Positions 14,944 through 23,543 of a stretch of DNA of 35,462 bases are shown one piece after another. The notes under the pieces were generated by a model that searched no databases, was not told the DNA's origin, and saw only the letters and a program-made list of their open reading frames with translations. The stretch comes from JAKLHL01 sp964411885 (lineage in GTDB: Bacteria; Bdellovibrionota; JAFGOL01): the NCBI GenBank assembly GCA_964411885.1, contig CAYPMK010000012.1, positions 1 to 35,462 of the forward strand, given 5' to 3'. Positions within the stretch are counted from its first letter, which is position 1; each line of letters begins with the position of its first letter. A program made the position numbers and the translations under genes.

Positions 14944-17912
14944 ATGGCGGAAACTAAAAAGATAGCGATCTTTGAACTAGCACCAGAACTAGGTCTTAAA
15001 CCACTGGATTTGGTTAAGCAAATAAGCAGTTCTAAGATAAAGCTTTCTAGCGAGATAAAGAACCATATGAGCGAAGTTTCTGCCGCTGATGCAGAAAAAA
15101 TACGCGAGTATTTACTTAATAAAGATAAAGCTCCACAGGAAGCAGAAAAAAAGACAACAGTTAAAAAGAAAAGTGCTGCTGGTGCTAAAACAACAAAAGA
15201 GAAAGAAGTAGCTGAAAAAAAACCAGCATCTAAAGTTGCCAAGAAAAAGAAAGAAGAACCAAAACAAGAAGAGCCAAAAGAAGATCAAAAGCAACATTCT
15301 AAGACCATAATAAGAAAAAAGAAGATAGAAGAGCCAGTACAAGAGGTTCAGGAAAAAGAAGAACAGCCTGTAGAACAGCAACAAGAACAGGTTGTGTTAA
15401 GATCAGAACCTGTTGTTGAACAAAAAACCGAAAAACAGGAAACTAAAGAGGCTGTTACAGAGCCAAGAAGAGAAAAACCGAGGATAGTTGATACATCATC
15501 TACAAGGCCATCATATACACAAAGACCAAGTTCTGGTCCTAGACCAAGCGGTGACAGAAGGCCTGCACCGTCTGGAGATAGAAGACCAAGTGGAGACAGA
15601 AGGCCGGGTTCTGGCCCTAGTAGGCCAAGTGGTGATAGAAGACCAACACAGGGTGGGGATAGAAAACCTTTTGGTGATAGAAGGCCAGCAGGAGCAGGAC
15701 ACAGGTTCGTACAACAAACACCAATAGTTCCACCAGCTAGTTCTCACCACAGGATGTTTGATAAAAAGAAAGAAACAGCGGCAGAAGAAGAAAGAAGAAA
15801 GGCTAAAGGTGTTAAGAAAGATGTTACTAAGCTTGAAGTAGTAGATATACACGACATAAAGAGTCAGACCACTGGGAGAGCTCAATATGGTGTTAAAAAG
15901 AAAGCTCCAGCGGGGAGAGAACAGAAAAAAACACTTATAACCGTTCCAAAAGCAAGTAAAAGGAAAGTAAGGATAGAGGGAGATTCAATAACGGTATCAG
16001 ATCTTGCAAGAGAGATGAGCGTTAAGGNNNNNNNNNNNNNNNNNNNNNNNNNNNNNNNNNNNNNNNNNNNNNNNNNNNNNNNNNNNNNNNNNNNNNNNNN
16101 NNNNNNNNNNNNNNNNNNNNNNNNNNNATAGAGGGAGATTCAATAACGGTATCAGATCTTGCAAGAGAGATGAGCGTTAAGGCTGCAGAGATAGTTAAAA
16201 AGTTGATGGCAATGGGAACCATGGCCACAATGAACCAAAAGATAGACCTAGATACAGCGATTTTAATAGCTACAGAGTTCTCTTATGAAGTTGAACAGGT
16301 AAAATTCGACGAATCTAAGGTGCTTCAAACTACAGAAGACAAACAAGAGGACATGGTCCCAAGGTCTCCGGTAGTTACCATGATGGGACACGTTGACCAT
16401 GGTAAGACCTCTATACTTGATGCAATAAGAAAAACCAACGTTGCAGATAAAGAGGCTGGTGGTATTACTCAGCGTATAGGTGCTCACGAAGTACAACTTG
16501 AAAAGGGCTCTATTACTTTTATAGATACACCGGGACACGAAGCGTTCACAGAAATGAGGGCAAGAGGATCACAAGTTACGGATATAGTGGTACTTGTAAT
16601 TGCTGCCGACGACGGAGTAATGCCTCAAACAAGAGAATCAATAGATCACGCAAGGGCGGCAGGCGTAGAGATAGTTGTGGCCCTTAACAAGATAGACAAA
16701 CCAAACGCCAATCCAGATATGGTAAAAAAACAACTCGCAGAATTAGAATTATTACCAGAGGACTGGGGTGGACAAACGATAGTTGTTCCTACAGCGGCTA
16801 AAAAAGGAGAAGGTATAAAACAACTTCTTGAGTCCATACTTTTACAGGCAGAGGTAATGGAATTAAAAGCTAACCCAAATCGTTCCGCAGAAGGTGTTGT
16901 CATAGAAGCAAGACTTGATAAAGGAATGGGACCTGTAGCGACTATAATAGTACAAAAGGGTACTTTAAAGATAGGCGATAACCTTGTTGCTGGTACAAGT
17001 TATGGACGTATTCGTTCCATGAAAGATCCTAGAGGCAACACTATACAGTCTGCCTTGCCGGGACATGCTGTAGAGGTACACGGATTGAATTCTGTTCCAA
17101 TGGCAGGAGAAAAATTTAATTGTTTACCAACAGACGATGCGGCTAAGGAACTTGTTGAACACAGGGTAGACGAGATTAGGAAACAATCAAGTCCAGAGAC
17201 GAAGAAGAGTGTTACTCTTGATGATATAATGAAAGGTATCTGTAGTGGAGAGACTAAAGACCTTAAGTTGATAGTTAAGGCAGACACTCAAGGTTCTGTA
17301 GAAGCACTAAAGGCTTCTTTAGAGAACCTTACAGATCAAGTTGTAGCTGTTAAGGTAATTCTTGCAGGGACTGGTGGTGTTACAAGCAACGACGTTAACC
17401 TTGCTCTTGCCTCTGGTGCTGTAATTATAGCTTTTAACGTAAGACCAGATTCAAAAGCATTAGAGGAAGCACAAACATCTAAAGTAGATATTAAATTTTA
17501 CGACGTTATTTACAACTGTCTAGAGGATATGGAAAAAGTTAAACTCTGTATGCTAGACCCTACCGAAGTTGAAAAGGTAAATGGTCAGGCAGAGGTAAGA
17601 CAAATATTCAACGTCTCAAGAATAGGGACTATTGCTGGTTGTGGTGTTAAGAGCGGCAAGATCATAAGGAACTCGATGGTAAGGGTTATTAGGGATGGAG
17701 CAGTTGTATATACAGGTAAATTAAAATCCCTTAAGAGATTCAAGGATGATGCTAAAGAAGTTGCTGCAGGTCTTGAATGCGGTATGTCCGTTGAAGGATT
17801 TAACGATATTAAGCAGGGAGACATACTTGAATCATTCTCTGTTAACATGGTTGATTCAAGCGGAACTGTAGTGGGTACTAAAAAAGCGGCTACTCCGGCA
17901 CAACAGTCATGA
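14944..17912 (+). CDS. infB: Translation initiation factor IF-2, interrupted by an assembly gap
   Basis: GTPase that places initiator tRNA on the 30S subunit. Removing the 100-N gap and one copy of the 55-nt duplication beside it (155 bases) gives one uninterrupted 937-residue frame. Order: IF2_N domain (1-55), a Lys/Glu/Gln-rich linker, a tandem GDRRP-type stretch (about 193-252), a second IF2_N-like helix region around the join, then the GTPase: G1 GHVDHGKT (430-437), G3 DTPGH (476-480), G4 NKID (530-533) and G5-like 'TAAKKGEG'. Domains II-IV follow to the end. In the scaffold as given the two halves are in different frames (shift of 2), caused by the gap and not a real frameshift. Stop overlaps the rbfA start (ATGA). 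Confidence 0.95.
15523..15702 (+). repeat. In-frame GDRRP-type tandem repeats within infB
   Basis: This region encodes repeated units of the type RPSGDRRP, with variants SGDRRP, GGDRKP and FGDRRP, about eight times. It is a disordered, strongly basic linker between the N-terminal domain and the GTPase core of IF-2. Length-variable basic linkers are common there; their exact role is unknown. Confidence 0.8.
15973..16182 (+). other. Assembly artefact: 100-N gap flanked by identical 55-nt ends
   Basis: Bases 15973-16027 are repeated exactly at 16128-16182, on the two sides of the N run (16028-16127). The duplicate encodes the same peptide (GDSITVSDLAREMSVK), and collapsing one copy plus the Ns restores the infB frame exactly. 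Fifty-five is a common assembler k-mer length, so the two contig ends almost certainly overlap by one k-mer and the gap has no real length. Confidence 0.93.
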
Positions 17913-18271
17913 AAGGAAAACGCTCTTATCCAAGGTCCAGCAGAATAGCAGACCTTATTAAAGAAGAAGTTGCTACACTTTTTATATACAGCGTTAATGA
18001 TCCTCGTTTACACGGCATAAGCATTACAGACGTAAAGATGACTGAAGATCTTAAAGTAGCAAAAATATATTATGTTTGTTCTAATAAAGAAGACACAGAT
18101 GCAACCAACAAAGGTCTTAAGAGTGTACAAGGTTGGGTACGTAAAGAAATATCAAAAAAACTTAATATGCGTTATACTCCTGAATTGGAATTCCATTATG
18201 ACGATGTTTTTGAAAATGGCATGAAGATAGATAAAATATTCAAGGATATAGAACATGGATCAGATAAATAA
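17909..18271 (+). CDS. rbfA: Ribosome-binding factor A
   Basis: 120 residues with the single KH-like fold of RbfA ('RSSRIADLIKEEVATLF', 'DVKMTEDLKVAKIYY', 'MRYTPELEFHYDD'). It binds the 30S subunit during late 16S rRNA maturation. Start overlaps the infB stop (ATGA), and its end overlaps the next gene by 17 bp. Canonical position after infB supports the name. Confidence 0.95.
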   Translation: MKGKRSYPRSSRIADLIKEEVATLFIYSVNDPRLHGISITDVKMTEDLKVAKIYYVCSNKEDTDATNKGLKSVQGWVRKEISKKLNMRYTPELEFHYDDVFENGMKIDKIFKDIEHGSDK

Positions 18272-19229
18272 TATAGTCGTTGAACTTAAGAATGCAAAGT
18301 CTGTACTTATTTGTATACATGAGTCACCAGATGGTGATGCAATTGGTTCTATGCTTGCTTTGGGAAAGGCTCTTAAGGACATGAAAAAAGATACAACTAT
18401 GTATTGTGTAGATCCTGTTCCAATAAAGCACAGATTTCTTAGTGGTTGGGAAACCGTTACTAGCGACACAAATGACTTAAAAGGAAAAACTTTTGATATT
18501 TTCGTAATGCTTGATTGTGGAGATAGGAATAGATGTGGAAAATATATAACTAATTTTAGCGGATATAAAAAACTTATAAATATAGATCACCATGTTTCTA
18601 ACCCGATGTTCGGTGATCTGAATTATGTTAACAGTAAGGCTTCTTGTACCGGAGAAGAAGTATACGAGGTGATAAAAGAACTTTTAGAAGGAAAAAAACT
18701 TGATAAAGATATAGCAACAGCTTTACTGACAGCTTTATATGACGACACAGGCGGTATGCGTTATATATCTACTACGGCACACACATTAAGGATAGCCGCG
18801 GAATTAGTTGAAAGTGGAGCGAATTGTGCACACGTCTCAGAGAATCTTTTCTTTAGCGTATCAAGAGAAAAGATGCAGTTAACAAGTAAAGTTCTTTCTA
18901 CTCTTAACTTTGAGCTTAACGGTAAGGTAGCATACATGATAATGAAGTTGAGTGACCTTGATATTACAAAGGCAAAAACCGAGGATAGTGAGGGCTTGAT
19001 AGATTTTCCACGTTCAATAGAGGGTGTAGAACTTGCCTTTATAGTAAAAGAGGTAGCAAAGGATAAATACAAATTTAGTTTTAGGAGCAGAGGCAAGGTG
19101 GATGTTAACCAGTTCTGTTCAAATTACGGAGGCGGAGGACACAAAGTCGCCGCTGGTTGTACTATCCAGGGCGACCTTGCTGTTATTCTAGATTCTTTGC
19201 TAAAGGAATTACAAAAACTCCTAAGCTAA
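18255..19229 (+). CDS. nrnA: DHH-family phosphoesterase, NrnA-type oligoribonuclease/pAp phosphatase
   Basis: 324 residues. DHH-domain motifs are intact: 'ESPDGDAIGSMLALG' (motif I), 'MLDCGD' (motif II), 'IDHHVSN' (motif III) and 'LYDDTGGMRY' (motif IV). The C-terminal DHHA1 motif 'YGGGGHKVAAGC' follows. Such enzymes degrade short RNA and may hydrolyse pAp using two metal ions held by the Asp and His residues. Its place between rbfA and truB is where NrnA genes usually occur. It ends one base before the convergent lipoprotein gene, with no room for a terminator between them. Confidence 0.92.
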   Translation: MDQINNIVVELKNAKSVLICIHESPDGDAIGSMLALGKALKDMKKDTTMYCVDPVPIKHRFLSGWETVTSDTNDLKGKTFDIFVMLDCGDRNRCGKYITNFSGYKKLINIDHHVSNPMFGDLNYVNSKASCTGEEVYEVIKELLEGKKLDKDIATALLTALYDDTGGMRYISTTAHTLRIAAELVESGANCAHVSENLFFSVSREKMQLTSKVLSTLNFELNGKVAYMIMKLSDLDITKAKTEDSEGLIDFPRSIEGVELAFIVKEVAKDKYKFSFRSRGKVDVNQFCSNYGGGGHKVAAGCTIQGDLAVILDSLLKELQKLLS

Positions 19230-19230
19230 T

Positions 19231-20700
19231 TTACAAAGACATTAAAGGATCTATAACGTGTGATGTATTTCCTGATCCGTTAGGGCCAAAGCTTTCTGCT
19301 AAGCCACCTACTGGAGTGTTGTAATATGTATGTATATTACCAGTTACAGGGTCTATTTCTATACTAGTTTGAAATTGGCCTACATCGTAAAAAGTAGGAG
19401 TTCCTACGTCTTGCCATGAGCCACCATCAAATCTTTTAATAACCATTTTGTTTGCATCAAGAGTAGATATATAAGGGATGCCATCAAAAACCTTAATGAA
19501 ATTAGAACTAGGTACAACTCCCCCTACATAAGTCCAAAGACCATTTTCATATTTTATTATCCTAAAATCGTTATTTGCATCGCTGAATAATACATAAGGT
19601 ACTCCGTTAGTTGTACCATTATCATTTATAGATAAATCTACATAATAAGCATTGCCTAGCTGTGTGATGCCAGTGTTTAGATCTATCCACGTGTTAGTAT
19701 TAACATCAAATCTACCAACATATAGTCCAGACGGTGCGGCATACGCAATATATGGAATATTATTTATTACATCAAAGCCTGCGCGTGTTGTGTTGAATGG
19801 CATTAAAGGTTGAGCACCCATAGCTTGCCAGTCTGTTCCATCAAAATAGTATGCTCTTACTTTCCAGTTACCATGGTCAACACCAGCCACATAAGGTGTT
19901 CCGTTGCTTACTTTTAAGATTATGTCTACAGGATCGTCTATTGGAGCTATAGGGTTATTAATCCCTGTTACGTCCTGCCAGCTACCATTTTCATATTTTT
20001 TAACAGATACTCCGTTTAGTTGATTACATGCAACGTAAGGAGTCCCTTCTTCAACAGCAAAAGCTTTTGCAAAATTACCACCGAACCATGGGTTGCCACC
20101 ACATCCAAATTCTTGTATTGCTGGTAATTCTGTCCAAGGATCTCCAGCAGTTGTATATTGGATTATCAACTTACTTGGCATGAAGCTGTTATCTTGTTTT
20201 CCAACATATACTACACCATTTTCTGCAGCGAACATCCTTGCGTTTAGTGTATCAACATAATAATTACCAACTGTTTCCCAGTCGCCGAACCAATAGTCAG
20301 AAGCAGTTTCTGTTGAAAATTCTGAACCATTCAGAGCCACTGCTTTTACCTGCTGTAGTTGCAAACTTCCTGTTACTACAAAAGGAATGGTGTACAAATA
20401 AGCTGTTAGAGAAGTTGCAGGATCTGTTCCGTCTAAAGTGTAATATATTTTAGTACCAGCTGGTGAACTTGGCGGCAAGCTTATAGATACTGCCACTGGA
20501 GCTCCGTTACTTGAGCTCATAGAAGCAGGGCTAATTATTGGTGCCTGTAGAGCATCATCTATTGAGTTATTGCCTCCGTCTTCATCAGTTCCATCATTAA
20601 TGAACTGTTTGTTTATTATCTGGTCTGGAGCAGGAATTTCCATGGTGCAAGCAGAAACAAAAACCAGAAGAGCAGAATAAATAAAATAACGGTAATTCAT
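19231..20700 (-). CDS. Lipoprotein with CHB_HEX-like domain and probable seven-bladed beta-propeller
   Basis: 489 residues on the minus strand. The lipobox 'VSAC' puts the lipidated Cys at 18. A low-complexity linker leads to a chitobiase/hexosaminidase C-terminal-like (Fn3-like) domain (about 53-137, 'GTKIYYTLDGTDPATS'). Then about seven repeats of 40-50 residues follow the pattern hydrophobic - NGTPYVA - x(10-14) - KxYxNGxWxxVG. The strand 'GDWETVG' (139-145) comes before the first repeat, and the last repeat lacks its matching strand, consistent with Velcro closure of a seven-bladed propeller. A GGGGG ribosome site lies at the complement of 20706-20710. It is a paralogue of the 23544-24767 lipoprotein. 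Substrate or partner unknown; surface exposure inferred. Confidence 0.8.
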   Translation of the reverse strand: MNYRYFIYSALLVFVSACTMEIPAPDQIINKQFINDGTDEDGGNNSIDDALQAPIISPASMSSSNGAPVAVSISLPPSSPAGTKIYYTLDGTDPATSLTAYLYTIPFVVTGSLQLQQVKAVALNGSEFSTETASDYWFGDWETVGNYYVDTLNARMFAAENGVVYVGKQDNSFMPSKLIIQYTTAGDPWTELPAIQEFGCGGNPWFGGNFAKAFAVEEGTPYVACNQLNGVSVKKYENGSWQDVTGINNPIAPIDDPVDIILKVSNGTPYVAGVDHGNWKVRAYYFDGTDWQAMGAQPLMPFNTTRAGFDVINNIPYIAYAAPSGLYVGRFDVNTNTWIDLNTGITQLGNAYYVDLSINDNGTTNGVPYVLFSDANNDFRIIKYENGLWTYVGGVVPSSNFIKVFDGIPYISTLDANKMVIKRFDGGSWQDVGTPTFYDVGQFQTSIEIDPVTGNIHTYYNTPVGGLAESFGPNGSGNTSHVIDPLMSL

Positions 20701-20721
20701 AATTTCCCCCTATTACTGTCA

Positions 20722-20749
20722 TGCCAAAGTGTAACACTGGGGGTTGGCA
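20722..20749. promoter_or_regulatory. Nested palindrome upstream of the lipoprotein and truB genes
   Basis: AGTGTAACACT (20728-20738) is a perfect palindrome about one central base. It sits inside an outer inverted pair TGCCAA (20722-20727) and TTGGCA (20744-20749). It begins 21 bp upstream of the minus-strand lipoprotein start. This is the look of an operator for a dimeric regulator or of a hairpin in the leader. The rest of the 204-bp divergent region shows no clear pair of promoter boxes; TTGTCA at 20842-20847 is a weak -35 candidate for truB. Confidence 0.4.
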
Positions 20750-20904
20750 GGCTTCCAAAATTTCTACGAAGTAGTGTCAAAAAACAAACAGCCAACGTAC
20801 CGCCTCGTATTACTTATGAATTATACCGAAAGATGAACGTTTTGTCAAGTTATTTTATAAAAAGGTTTTAAAAACATCTAAACTGTGCTTAATTATTGGG
20901 AAAT

Positions 20905-21807
20905 ATGGATGGATTTTTAATCATAGATAAGCCAAAAGGTAAGAGTTCTTTTTGGGCTGTTGAAAGAATAAGAAGAATATCAAAACAAAAAAAAGTAGGG
21001 CACACAGGTACCTTGGATCCCCTTGCAAGTGGGGTTTTGGTGCTTTGTCTTGGAGAAGCCACAAAGCTTTCTAATTATGCAATGGACGAGAATAAAGTTT
21101 ACAAGGTTACTGGTAGACTAGGGATGAGAACTACAACTCTAGACGCTGAAGGGGAGATCATCCAAAATTTAGACATCTCAGCTATTGACGTTAATAAGGA
21201 AAAACTTATTTTAGCTTTGGATGGGTTTAAAGGGTGGATAGAACAAGTTCCACCAATGCATTCTGCTATAAAAAAAGATGGTGCTCCTTTATATAGGCTG
21301 GCAAGAAGGGGGCTTAGTATAGAAAGAGAGAAAAGGAGAGTATTCATATCAGAGATATCTTTGCTCGATTTTGATCTGCCTTTTTATACTTTGCGAGTTT
21401 CTTGTTCTAAAGGAACCTATATTAGAACACTTATAGACGATATAGGTCTAAGTTTGGGTGTTGGCTCATATGTTACAGAACTTGAAAGATTAAGTTCTGG
21501 GGTCTTTGATATAAAAGATTCGATCAAGTTGGATGAAAACACTACAGTCGAGGAACTTAGAAATAATATTATAGATGTAGAAAAATTAGTGTCATCAATA
21601 ATGCCGGTAATAGATGTGTCTTATGAGCTTGCAAAAAAGGTTTCTGACGGATATTCATTGGCTAGTATTGGTGGTGAACTTTTTTTTCGACATAAGGATT
21701 TTGCTATAATGTCCATTCTTGATGATAAAAGAACTTTAGTTGCTGTTGTAGAGGATGGAGCAGTAAGGGTGTTTAATCATAGACGGTGGAGTAATAATGT
21801 TCAATAG
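20905..21807 (+). CDS. truB: tRNA pseudouridine(55) synthase TruB
   Basis: About 300 residues from the ATG at 20905; a TTG at 20896 is the only other candidate and has no ribosome site. It makes pseudouridine at position 55 of the T-loop in tRNAs. The catalytic Asp is D38 in 'GHTGTLDPLASGVLVLCLG', and 'IDKPKGKSSF' and 'CSKGTYIRTLIDDIG' are further family motifs. A PUA-like C-terminus follows. In many bacteria truB directly follows nrnA or rbfA; here a minus-strand lipoprotein gene separates them. Confidence 0.95.
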   Translation: MDGFLIIDKPKGKSSFWAVERIRRISKQKKVGHTGTLDPLASGVLVLCLGEATKLSNYAMDENKVYKVTGRLGMRTTTLDAEGEIIQNLDISAIDVNKEKLILALDGFKGWIEQVPPMHSAIKKDGAPLYRLARRGLSIEREKRRVFISEISLLDFDLPFYTLRVSCSKGTYIRTLIDDIGLSLGVGSYVTELERLSSGVFDIKDSIKLDENTTVEELRNNIIDVEKLVSSIMPVIDVSYELAKKVSDGYSLASIGGELFFRHKDFAIMSILDDKRTLVAVVEDGAVRVFNHRRWSNNVQ

Positions 21808-22705
21808 TATAAAAAAACGGGAACACAATATTGTCCTTTTGCTTTTAGGGATATTCACTTTGTCCCTTGCTGGAACTTTGATAAAACTTTCACATGCTCC
21901 AGTGTACGCTATTGCATTTTATAGGTTGTTTATAGCGTCTATCTTTATCTTTTTAATGGCTCCTGTTTCAATATCAGAACAAATGGCTAAGGTAAGGACT
22001 AAAGAACTTTTATGGATGATCTTAGGTGGCATAGTGTTCAGCTTGCATTTTATAACGTGGATATATGGACTTAAAACAGTAAGTGTTTTTGAGGGTATGG
22101 TCGTTGTTGCAACAAATCCTATCTATACGACTATAGGTGCATATATATTTTTTCGTGAGCGCCCAAGAAGTAAATTCATTCCGGCATTTATTCTAGCCTT
22201 TATTGGTACCATACTTACTTTTATAGAGGGTGTTTCAAGGCTTAAAGGCGATATTACGGGAATGAGCATGATCTTTCTTAGCACACTACTTTTTTCTGCC
22301 TATGTGCTTACAGGAAAAAAAGTAAGACAAACCCATGATTCAAACGTCTATATAGTTATGCTCTACTTTTTTGCCAGCATGGTGTGTTTAGGATTTATGT
22401 TCGCTTTTAACGAGCCTCTTATATCCTATACTCCAAGAAATTATCTTTTCTTTTTCCTTTTGGCTTTTGTTCCAACTGTAATAGGACACGGTTCTCTTAA
22501 TCACTGTGTAGGGCATTTTAGAGCTTCAACTATTTCTATGCTTACTTTGCTTGAACCAGTAGCTGGGAGTGTTGCCGCTTATGCAGCTTTGGGAGAAAGG
22601 ATAGGTGCTTTTTCTTTTTTAGGTTTTCTTATGATCTGCTCGGGAATAGGGTTGTTGTTTAGGGCTGAATTGATTGGGATAGCTAAGAGGTTGCTAAGAA
22701 GATGA
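21797..22705 (+). CDS. EamA/DMT-family membrane transporter
   Basis: 302 residues with about ten hydrophobic segments and the two EamA repeats ('FYRLFIASIFIFL' and 'YAALGERIGAFSFLGFLMICSGI'). 'VVVATNPIYTTIGAYIFFRERP' is characteristic of the first repeat. The family exports metabolites such as amino acids or nucleotide precursors, but the substrate cannot be read from sequence. It overlaps the truB end by 11 bp, with GGTGGAG as ribosome site, and overlaps the next gene at its stop. Confidence 0.9.
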   Translation: MFNSIKKREHNIVLLLLGIFTLSLAGTLIKLSHAPVYAIAFYRLFIASIFIFLMAPVSISEQMAKVRTKELLWMILGGIVFSLHFITWIYGLKTVSVFEGMVVVATNPIYTTIGAYIFFRERPRSKFIPAFILAFIGTILTFIEGVSRLKGDITGMSMIFLSTLLFSAYVLTGKKVRQTHDSNVYIVMLYFFASMVCLGFMFAFNEPLISYTPRNYLFFFLLAFVPTVIGHGSLNHCVGHFRASTISMLTLLEPVAGSVAAYAALGERIGAFSFLGFLMICSGIGLLFRAELIGIAKRLLRR

Positions 22706-23472
22706 TGAAATTAATATCATGGAACGTTAATGGACTTAGAGCCTGTGCTAAGAAAGGTTTTTTTGATTTTTTTGCAAAAGAAAAACCAGAAATATTTGCT
22801 GTACAAGAAATTAAAGCGAACCTTGATCAAATAAATGGTATTACTGAACATCCAAAAGGTTATGAAGTGGTAATGTTCCCTGCTAAAAAACCGGGTTACA
22901 GCGGGGTAGGTGTTTATATTAGGTCTGATATAGATCATAAAATAGAAAAAGGTCTTGGCATAAAGCAATTTGACGACGAAGGAAGAAGCATAAGCGTAAT
23001 AATGAAGGACATTGTGTTTGTTACAGCATATTTTCCAAACTCACAGGCAGAAAGAAATAGGCTAAAATATAAACTAGATTTTTGTAAAGAAATGAAAGCC
23101 TACCTTGATAGTTTTACTAAAAAAGGGAAACCAGTTCTGCTTTGTGGTGACTACAACATCGCTCATAAGGAAATAGATCTTACTAACCCAAAAGATAATG
23201 AAGATAGTCCGGGTTTTTATCCAGAAGAAAGAGAATGGATGGATGAATTCATTGATAGAAGTGGTTATATAGATACTTTTAGGATGTTCAATAAACAGGG
23301 TAATAATTATACTTGGTGGAGTTATAGAACTGCGGCACGAACAAGGAACGTAGGCTGGAGGATAGACTACCATTGTGTTAATAAGAACCTAAAAGACAGG
23401 GTCGTAAAGAGCTATCATAATACAGATATACTTGGATCTGATCATTGTCCTGTGTCTGTAATTATTAATTGA
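22702..23472 (+). CDS. xth: Exonuclease III / AP endonuclease (XthA family)
   Basis: 256 residues, usual for the family. It cuts DNA at abasic sites and degrades 3' ends in base-excision repair. Motifs present: 'SWNVNGLRAC', catalytic E36 in 'AVQEIKAN', 'GDYNIAH' near 150, 'WWSYRTAARTRNVGWRIDY' and the terminal 'SDHCPV' with the catalytic Asp-His pair. The two-start ATGATG overlaps the transporter stop. A strong promoter for the next gene begins inside its stop codon. Confidence 0.95.
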   Translation: MMKLISWNVNGLRACAKKGFFDFFAKEKPEIFAVQEIKANLDQINGITEHPKGYEVVMFPAKKPGYSGVGVYIRSDIDHKIEKGLGIKQFDDEGRSISVIMKDIVFVTAYFPNSQAERNRLKYKLDFCKEMKAYLDSFTKKGKPVLLCGDYNIAHKEIDLTNPKDNEDSPGFYPEEREWMDEFIDRSGYIDTFRMFNKQGNNYTWWSYRTAARTRNVGWRIDYHCVNKNLKDRVVKSYHNTDILGSDHCPVSVIIN

Positions 23473-23498
23473 CTGTAATCAAAAAATAACATTATAAT
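23469..23498 (+). promoter_or_regulatory. Strong candidate promoter for the second propeller lipoprotein
   Basis: TTGACT (23469-23474), an 18-bp spacer and a perfect TATAAT (23493-23498) lie 45 bp upstream of the lipoprotein start. The -35 box uses the stop codon bases of the exonuclease gene. It is the best sigma-70-like match I noticed, so the lipoprotein and aminotransferase pair should have its own transcript. Confidence 0.6.
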
Positions 23499-23543
23499 TT
23501 TACTATCGATCTCAAAGTGCTTTTTTAAGTGGGGGTTACTTGA

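Noticed and set aside
14944..17912. infB as a frameshifted pseudogene or two genes
   Set aside because: The shift equals the 100-N gap plus the 55-nt duplication, and removing it restores a full-length frame with all GTPase motifs.
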